Positions 58,456-64,000 of a DNA stretch of 64,000 nt are shown here, piece by piece. Each line of letters begins with the position of its first letter. The first letter of the stretch is position 1. The notes beneath the pieces are model-generated. The model made no database searches and was not told the DNA's origin. It saw only the letters and a program-made list of their open reading frames with translations. The stretch spans positions 50,729-114,728 of the forward strand of contig JADBYT010000028.1 in the NCBI GenBank assembly GCA_020402865.1, given 5' to 3'. This DNA comes from Bacteroidota bacterium. GTDB lineage: Bacteria; Bacteroidota; Bacteroidia; Palsa-965. The position numbers were made by a program, and so were the translations under genes.

Positions 58456-60195
58456 TTACATGCCCCCGCTCCAACTTTTAAATGCGGCTTTCTGACTGTC
58501 ACTCAGGCTATTCAGCTTGGCAACCTTATACACGGGGTAATAATTTTCCCCATCGGCCCTGAGGGGAAGAAATTTTTGTGCGCCACCCGAATTTACTACC
58601 AAAATCACCGAATCACTCTCAAAATAGCGCAGCCATTCCTGCAAATCAACCTTAACCGGAATCGGATCTTCGGCTCTTCCATTCACCTGAATAGCTACAA
58701 TTTCATCGTTTACCGCCAAACCAGCCTGTTCAGCGGGCGAATTGAAATAGATTTCGGTAACACGGGTTACGCCGCCCTGCTCGGTGAGTTTGAAGCCAAA
58801 TTTATCTTCGTGAATTTTGGCCGCCTCATACCGGTTCATTTTCAAACCGATGTATTCAAGCGCCTCATCAAGTGGAATAGTATAATCAGCTGACTGATAG
58901 AAGTATGAATTCCAGTAATGGTCGAATTTTTTGCCCGAAATTTCCTCTACAAGTGCTTTGTATTCAGCCTCGGTGTAGCCTTTTCCCTGCTGGCCGTAAT
59001 CGGTCCAGAGGCGGCGCATCACGTGATCGAGGTTGCGGGTGTTTTGGGTGTGGCGGCGTATGAAAATATCGGTAATAAAGGCCAGCAGGCAGCCTTCGTG
59101 GTAAATGGATGTTTTGCGGTGCGGCGCGCCGGGCACATAGCCATCGAGCCAGGTATCAAACGACGAATCGGCTACGGAAAGGAAATGGCGGCCGTGCGAA
59201 TCGAAATGCTTTTGCAGGCGTTCCTCGAACGTGTGCCAGTATTCACGCTCGGTAAACACACCCGAACGGAAAAGCAGGTAATCGCCGTAGTACGTGGTTA
59301 CCCCTTCGCACACATAGCCCAGGCGCGAATAGTTTTCGCGCGTGAAATCATACGGCATCATCTCTGCCGGACGAATGGCCTTGATATTCCACGCATGGAA
59401 AAGCTCGTGGCAGCTCACGCCCAGAAAATCGCCATACAACTCATTCATCAGCTTGTAGGGCGGGCCGAGGGCAATAACAGTTGAGTCTGTATGCTCTACG
59501 CCGTGATAAAAGCGCTGCGGAAGAATCTGGTAAAGGAAATGGTATTTCTCGGCCGGACAGGAGCCGAAAATCTGCATGATTTCGTTTACGTAAATAAAGC
59601 TGTCGGCAATAATACGTGACCAGTCGGGCCGGCATTCGCCCTGAAACCAAAGGTGAAACTCCACCCCGTCGAGCACAAAGAAATTATGCTGCAGCGTGGG
59701 GCTGGCAATAAACGGACTATCGGCAAGGCGGTCGAAATCAGAAGCTACAAGTACATTGGCAGCGGGCTGCTGCAATGCCGTGGCTACGCGCCAGCCTTCG
59801 GGCAGTTGCAGTTCTACCGTGCATACTTCGCTCAGGCGGTTGGTGAGATACACGCAGCAGTTTACCGGATTTACATACAACTGGCTTTGATCGAGCCAGG
59901 TAGAACCGGCATTGAGTTCGGCGGCGTAGTATTCATATACAAAATACACGGTAGCCTCGCCGTTGCACTGCACGCGCCAGCGGTCTTTGGTAATTTTTTC
60001 GCTGTGCAGCGGCTTGCCTTCGGGTGTTTCGGCACGGAATCCGCGCACGTTTTTGGCAAAATTCCCCAGTTCGTATCTGCCGGGCCGCCACGAGGGCAAT
60101 TGCACGTCAACACTGCCAGAATTTATTTCCTCGGCAATGGCAGTAATGGTAAGGTATCTGCTCTGTGGGTTAGACCACGAGAAAATGTAGTGCAT
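58456..60195 (-). CDS. M61 family peptidase with C-terminal PDZ domain
   Basis: A 579-residue metallopeptidase of the M61 (glycyl aminopeptidase-like) family. An N-terminal domain (~1-180) is beta-rich. The gluzincin catalytic motif HELFH (263-267) is followed by Glu297 in VCEGVTTYYGDY. A C-terminal PDZ domain occupies ~470-545 (GGVTRVTEIYFNSPAEQAGLAVNDEIVAI, quoted as EIYFNSPAEQAGLAVND). No signal peptide is obvious. M61 enzymes release N-terminal Gly/Ala; substrates here are unknown. It begins with MHYIFSWSNPQSRY, typical for this group. It lies between ilvE (27 bases downstream of ilvE's stop) and the small membrane protein. Confidence 0.88.
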   Translation of the reverse strand: MHYIFSWSNPQSRYLTITAIAEEINSGSVDVQLPSWRPGRYELGNFAKNVRGFRAETPEGKPLHSEKITKDRWRVQCNGEATVYFVYEYYAAELNAGSTWLDQSQLYVNPVNCCVYLTNRLSEVCTVELQLPEGWRVATALQQPAANVLVASDFDRLADSPFIASPTLQHNFFVLDGVEFHLWFQGECRPDWSRIIADSFIYVNEIMQIFGSCPAEKYHFLYQILPQRFYHGVEHTDSTVIALGPPYKLMNELYGDFLGVSCHELFHAWNIKAIRPAEMMPYDFTRENYSRLGYVCEGVTTYYGDYLLFRSGVFTEREYWHTFEERLQKHFDSHGRHFLSVADSSFDTWLDGYVPGAPHRKTSIYHEGCLLAFITDIFIRRHTQNTRNLDHVMRRLWTDYGQQGKGYTEAEYKALVEEISGKKFDHYWNSYFYQSADYTIPLDEALEYIGLKMNRYEAAKIHEDKFGFKLTEQGGVTRVTEIYFNSPAEQAGLAVNDEIVAIQVNGRAEDPIPVKVDLQEWLRYFESDSVILVVNSGGAQKFLPLRADGENYYPVYKVAKLNSLSDSQKAAFKSWSGGM

Positions 60196-60222
60196 AGAGG
60201 AAAGTTAGGGGTTTACAGTTAC

Positions 60223-61293
60223 TCAGCACACGCGATGCACCCAGTTGTGCGGATCGGCAATGCGCCCGCGGCGGATGCTGTCGAGCGCCTTGTTTACGCG
60301 GCGGGCAAACCCGTTTTCATCTACCTGCGGCAAATCGTAGTCTTTGCCTTCGTAACCAATTGTGGTGATGGTGGCAATGGTGGCGGCTGTGCCGGTACCG
60401 AATGCTTCTTTGAGCTGGCCTTTCAGGAGGGCTTCCTCAATTTCATCCACACCAATTTTACGCTCTTCCACACGCATGCCCCAGTCGCGGGCCAGCGTAA
60501 GCACACTGTCGCGGGTAATACCGGCCAGAATGGTATCGCCAAGCTGCGGCGTAATAAGCGTATCGCCAATCACAAACATCAGGTTCATGGTTCCTGATTC
60601 TTCCACGTATTTATGGTCGCGGGCATCGGTCCAGATGAGCTGGTCGTAGCCATCGTGCTTGGCCAGCGCCGAAGGGTACAGCGAACGGCCGTAGTTGCCC
60701 GATGCCTTCACATAACCCACGCCACCTTCAACCGCGCGGAAGAACTTCTTCTCTACCCGCACGCGCAACGGATGATCGTAATAGGCGCCTACAGGTGTGG
60801 TAATGATGAGGAATTTATAGGTATCTGAAGCTTTTACGCCAATGTAATCATCCGTAGCGATGAGAAAAGGACGCACGTAAAGCGAACGTCCGTCGCCGCC
60901 CGGAATCCAGTTCTGGTCGAGGCGCAGAAGTTCGTCGAGGCCCTCCATAAATATGGCTTCGGGCACTTCGGCCATGGCCATGCGCTGGGCAGAGCGGTTG
61001 AGGCGTTTGTGGTTTTCGAGCGGACGGAACAGCAACACTTCGCCATTGTCGGAGCGGTGCGCCTTCATGCCCTCGAAAATACTCTGGCCGTAATGCATCA
61101 CCGAACTGGCCGGGCTCATGCTCAGCGGTGCGTATGGCACAATCTCGGATTTATGCCAGTGACCGTCGGCGTATTCAGCCACAAACATGTGGTCGGAAAA
61201 AACCTTGCCAAAAGGAAGATTGTTAATATCCAGACCCGGCAGGCGCGACTGGTTTGTTTTATGAACGGGGATCGAAAGCGTGGCGTTCGACAT
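60223..61293 (-). CDS. ilvE: Branched-chain amino-acid aminotransferase
   Basis: A 356-residue fold type IV PLP enzyme that transaminates the keto acids of Val, Ile and Leu with glutamate. FEGMKAHRSDNGEVLLFRP is the N-terminal substrate region. The PLP Lys196 is in GVGYVKASGNYG. GYDQLIWTDARDHKYVEESGTMNLMFVI (quoted as IWTDARDHKYVEESGTMN), TRDSVLTLARDWGMRVEERKI and AFGTGTAATI follow in family order. It is the type seen in Bacteroidota/eukaryotes. It diverges from the small lipoprotein gene at 61425 and leads towards the M61 gene. Not part of an ilv cluster here. Confidence 0.95.
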   Translation of the reverse strand: MSNATLSIPVHKTNQSRLPGLDINNLPFGKVFSDHMFVAEYADGHWHKSEIVPYAPLSMSPASSVMHYGQSIFEGMKAHRSDNGEVLLFRPLENHKRLNRSAQRMAMAEVPEAIFMEGLDELLRLDQNWIPGGDGRSLYVRPFLIATDDYIGVKASDTYKFLIITTPVGAYYDHPLRVRVEKKFFRAVEGGVGYVKASGNYGRSLYPSALAKHDGYDQLIWTDARDHKYVEESGTMNLMFVIGDTLITPQLGDTILAGITRDSVLTLARDWGMRVEERKIGVDEIEEALLKGQLKEAFGTGTAATIATITTIGYEGKDYDLPQVDENGFARRVNKALDSIRRGRIADPHNWVHRVC

Positions 61294-61424
61294 GATGAAT
61301 CAGAATAAATGGTTCCGGGCAAATATGCCTATAATTTCCCGGAAAGATTCTTTGCCGTGGTTGATTTTCGACCTACCGGCCGGAATATCAGCCGAAGGCC
61401 GTATCTTTCAGGACTATGCGCAGA

Positions 61425-61565
61425 ATGAAAAGTTTGTTAATTCTTGTTTTTGTGCTGGGGCTTGCAGGATGTGCGGGGAAGAAATCCATGCAAAAGAAGC
61501 CTTGCAACTGCAATACACTGTCTTTCCACCACTCCGTCCGGAATGACAGTGCATTTTACTGTTGA
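61425..61565 (+). CDS. Small lipoprotein (hypothetical)
   Basis: A 46-codon frame starting MKSLLILVFVLGLAGCAGKK, a complete lipoprotein signal with lipobox LAGC. A ~30-residue Cys-containing tail (KKPCNCNTLSFHHSVRND) follows, ending in Tyr-Cys. A TATCTTTC -7-like box lies at about 61401-61408; an upstream in-frame ATG (61416) is an alternative start. Small lipoproteins of this kind are frequent in Bacteroidota. Function unknown. Confidence 0.5.
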   Translation: MKSLLILVFVLGLAGCAGKKSMQKKPCNCNTLSFHHSVRNDSAFYC

Positions 61566-61664
61566 TTTTTTTGAAACGTTATACGCTTCAGCCGAACCGA
61601 TATCAATCCCCCCTGTCACATGGTGCAGAGTCGAAACGAGGCAGGGTTTATTATCTTCGCATCC

Positions 61665-62327
61665 ATGAAAGAACTCATCCGCGCACAAAATCTTCGCAAA
61701 TCTTACGGAAGTTTAGAAGTATTGCGCGGCATTGATCTGAGTATTGCCGAGGGCGAAGTAGTATCGGTGGTTGGCGCCTCGGGCGCAGGCAAAACCACGC
61801 TGCTCACCATTCTCGGCACACTTGATCTGGCCGACGGCGGTTCGCTCGAAATAGCCGGGCAGCAGATTTCGTCGCTCAAGCCGCGCGAACTGGCGGCTTT
61901 CCGCAACAGGCACATCGGCTTTGTGTTTCAGTTTCACCACCTGTTACCCGAATTTACCGCGCTCGAAAACGTGTGCATGCCCGCACTCGTAGCCCGCACA
62001 CCCAAAGCCGAAGCCGAAACCCGCGCCAAAGAACTGCTGCACATGCTCGGCCTGGCCGAACGCGCCGAACACAAACCCGCAGCCCTCTCGGGCGGCGAAC
62101 AACAACGCGTAGCCGTGGCCCGCGCACTCATCAACAAACCCGCCGTAGTATTTGCCGACGAACCCTCCGGCAACCTCGACTCTGCCACCGCGCAACAACT
62201 GCATGAGCTGTTTTTTGACCTGCGCAAACAACTCAACCAGACGTTTGTGATTGTAACGCACAACGATGCGCTGGCTGCAAAAACAGACCGCAAGCTGGTA
62301 ATGAAGGATGGATTGTTGAGTGTGTAG
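61665..62327 (+). CDS. lolD: ABC transporter ATP-binding protein (LolD-like)
   Basis: A 220-residue ATPase. Walker [10 protein letters not shown] lies at ~37-45. The Q-loop is [12 protein letters not shown], the signature is [15 protein letters not shown] (~135-149) and Walker B is [12 protein letters not shown]. The H-loop is VIVTHND. The [14 protein letters not shown] segment is characteristic of LolD/MacB-type lipoprotein exporters. LolD drives release of lipoproteins from the inner membrane by LolCE. No LolC/E gene adjoins it, so assignment to LolD is by sequence character only. A TATCTTCG -7-like box at about 61652-61659 leads to the Met at 61665. Confidence 0.85.
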   Translation: MKELIRAQNLRKSYGSLEVLRGIDLSIAEGEVVSVVGASGAGKTTLLTILGTLDLADGGSLEIAGQQISSLKPRELAAFRNRHIGFVFQFHHLLPEFTALENVCMPALVARTPKAEAETRAKELLHMLGLAERAEHKPAALSGGEQQRVAVARALINKPAVVFADEPSGNLDSATAQQLHELFFDLRKQLNQTFVIVTHNDALAAKTDRKLVMKDGLLSV

Positions 62328-62342
62328 ATTTTGCTTCCTGCG

Positions 62343-63050
62343 CTAACACCCCATAGAAAATACAAAAAGGAGATATTTTACTACCCTCTTTCTGCTGACT
62401 TTTTCCTCTCCCGAAATCCGCACAATCAATCTGTTTACTCCAACAATACAGGGATATTCATTTACACTTGTAATGGTATTTATTGTTTCATTCCAATCTG
62501 ATCCGCAATAATATTTAGCCGCTTTCTTTATTTCATCCGCTGTAACTTCGGGAAACATAGCGGTTTCCGGCCCTAAAGAATCTTTTAAGAAATAACTTCC
62601 TGAATTATTTGCTGTAAGCATTTGCCAGGAAGAGGTATGATGCAACCAGTTTTCCAAATCGCAATGAGGACCTTCCTGCATAATACTTACACTGGTTTGA
62701 GCACATTGTTCTACACTAATTTCATCGAGTAAAAGGTTATTCAGTTGAAAAGATAAATCACCCGGATTCATACCCACTGAAACCTCTATCCGAAAAGTAT
62801 CATTAATGAACTTCTCCTGTGTGGCATAAAATTCTCCGGCAATTACTACTTGAAACTCATCTGTTCCGGCTGTTAATTTTGTTATTTCATGATAATTGAC
62901 AGGTGATTGGGATGAATCATTTTTTTCATTCACTAAAGAATCTGATAAAAGATATTTAGCCGAATCTGAGTTTTCAAAATCATTACTCATGGTACTTCCA
63001 GAGTGGCAAGACCAGCACACTAAGCTCAGAAAAATTATCAGATGCTTCAT
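62343..63050 (-). CDS. Hypothetical lipoprotein
   Basis: A 235-residue protein with a lipoprotein signal: IIFLSLVCWSCHSGS (lipobox VCWSC). The mature N-terminus is Ser/Asn/Asp-rich (~20-60), then a beta-rich domain follows (EFQVVIAGEFYATQEKF, FRIEVSVGMNPGDLSF). Cysteines at VEQCAQTS, GPHCDLENW and AAKYYCGSD could form disulfides. No family is recognised. The region is AT-rich. It ends 15 bases after LolD on the opposite strand, so it is convergent. Confidence 0.65.
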   Translation of the reverse strand: MKHLIIFLSLVCWSCHSGSTMSNDFENSDSAKYLLSDSLVNEKNDSSQSPVNYHEITKLTAGTDEFQVVIAGEFYATQEKFINDTFRIEVSVGMNPGDLSFQLNNLLLDEISVEQCAQTSVSIMQEGPHCDLENWLHHTSSWQMLTANNSGSYFLKDSLGPETAMFPEVTADEIKKAAKYYCGSDWNETINTITSVNEYPCIVGVNRLIVRISGEEKVSRKRVVKYLLFVFSMGC

Positions 63051-63184
63051 AACGCTTCAATTCTATTCTGTAAAAATAAAATGATTCCCAATATATATTA
63101 CTTATTACTTAACATGAAAACCTACAGCAGCGCCCCCCACCAATCAAATATTTAACACCGTGATTATTTAAAAGTCTGCAAATT

Positions 63185-63382
63185 TCAATTAGTTGCTTGT
63201 CCAAATTCATTACTGTTGGTATCGCTGTTAGAGTGCCTCTTATTATTTGGGTTCAAATTTGAAATTGCAATAAAAGCAGATAAATTCAGATCTATTTTAG
63301 TTTCATCAAAAGGCATATTTGCTTGCTGAAGCTCGTATGACTTCATTTCCTCAAAACTTGAAAACTTCAATATTCCGGGCAT
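63185..63382 (-). CDS. Small hypothetical protein
   Basis: A 65-residue, hydrophilic frame starting MPGILKFSSFEEMKSYELQQ, with an SFEE-type amphipathic N-terminal helix and a low-complexity Asn/Ser tail (NPNNKRHSNSDTNSNEFGQ). Similar short SFEE-containing proteins occur in Bacteroidota, but no function is known. The flanks are AT-rich with no evident promoter. Treat as uncertain. Confidence 0.4.
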   Translation of the reverse strand: MPGILKFSSFEEMKSYELQQANMPFDETKIDLNLSAFIAISNLNPNNKRHSNSDTNSNEFGQATN

Positions 63383-63430
63383 GTTGACTATACATTAATG
63401 ATTAACAAATATCAATAAACTACCTGAGTA

Positions 63431-64000
<570 letters not shown>

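Noticed and set aside
59653..60597. 314-residue plus-strand frame
   Set aside because: Opposite strand of the M61 and ilvE genes, which have full family motifs.

Overview
The window is a chromosomal segment of a member of the Bacteroidota (Bacteroidetes). The evidence is: two proteins with type IX secretion signatures (a gliding-type C-terminal domain at 32462-34024 and a type A sorting domain at 44822-45499); a bacillithiol BshA; a DAHP synthase fused to chorismate mutase; and many start sites preceded by TAnnTTTG-like -7 boxes instead of Shine-Dalgarno sequences. The backbone is of moderate GC with short intergenic gaps. Genus or family cannot be fixed from the sequence alone.

Layout. 1-1200 is an accessory edge: a frameshifted dinD and a HEPN-like small protein. 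1216-4100 holds a membrane protein flanked by two copies of a palindromic repeat, a thiolase and an NlpC/P60 peptidase. The 3' end of the peptidase gene is duplicated around a ~365 bp insert carrying a 68-codon gene. 4514-16000 is mostly backbone: a YdeI-like protein, a large VWA-like membrane protein, fabG, a TPR-like protein, a degenerate receiver next to a degenerate GIY-YIG protein, a VOC protein, a DUF2520 protein, kdsC and bshA. 16032-20526 holds a MORN-repeat protein and an aromatic amino-acid unit. In that unit pheA is preceded by two consecutive Phe-rich leader peptides, each followed by its own terminator, and pheA is separated from DAHP synthase/chorismate mutase by a 162 bp MITE-like palindrome inserted at its stop codon. 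20656-40052 is housekeeping: a TPR lipoprotein, recA, bcp, paralogous lipoproteins, trmN6, rimM, rpsP, dapB, two tandem signal peptidases, a TSUP permease, a T9SS surface protein, WbqC, an acyl-CoA carboxylase, PPK2 and RidA.

40060-44820 is an AT-rich island: a SUKH (SMI1/KNR4) gene broken in a T11 tract, an attC-like folded repeat, and a compact restriction-modification operon (controller, two C5 methyltransferases, HNH nuclease) with a controller operator at its promoter. 44822-64000 returns to backbone: a T9SS protein, Hsp20 with three regularly spaced upstream palindromes, a phosphoesterase / glycosyltransferase / lipid kinase group, NlpC/P60, a GH114-like lipoprotein, two tRNA-Leu genes, smpB, pcm, an oxidoreductase-lipoprotein-sugar transferase run, 3-hydroxyacyl-CoA dehydrogenase, an M61 peptidase, ilvE, lolD, small lipoproteins and the 3' part of an FAD-linked oxidase.

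The most noteworthy items are the tandem Phe attenuators upstream of pheA and the miniature 3'-end-duplicating insert in the NlpC gene. The R-M island, the Hsp20 operator triad, the MITE and the degenerate receiver/GIY-YIG pair come next. All calls rest on reading the sequence and remembered family knowledge; no database search was possible.
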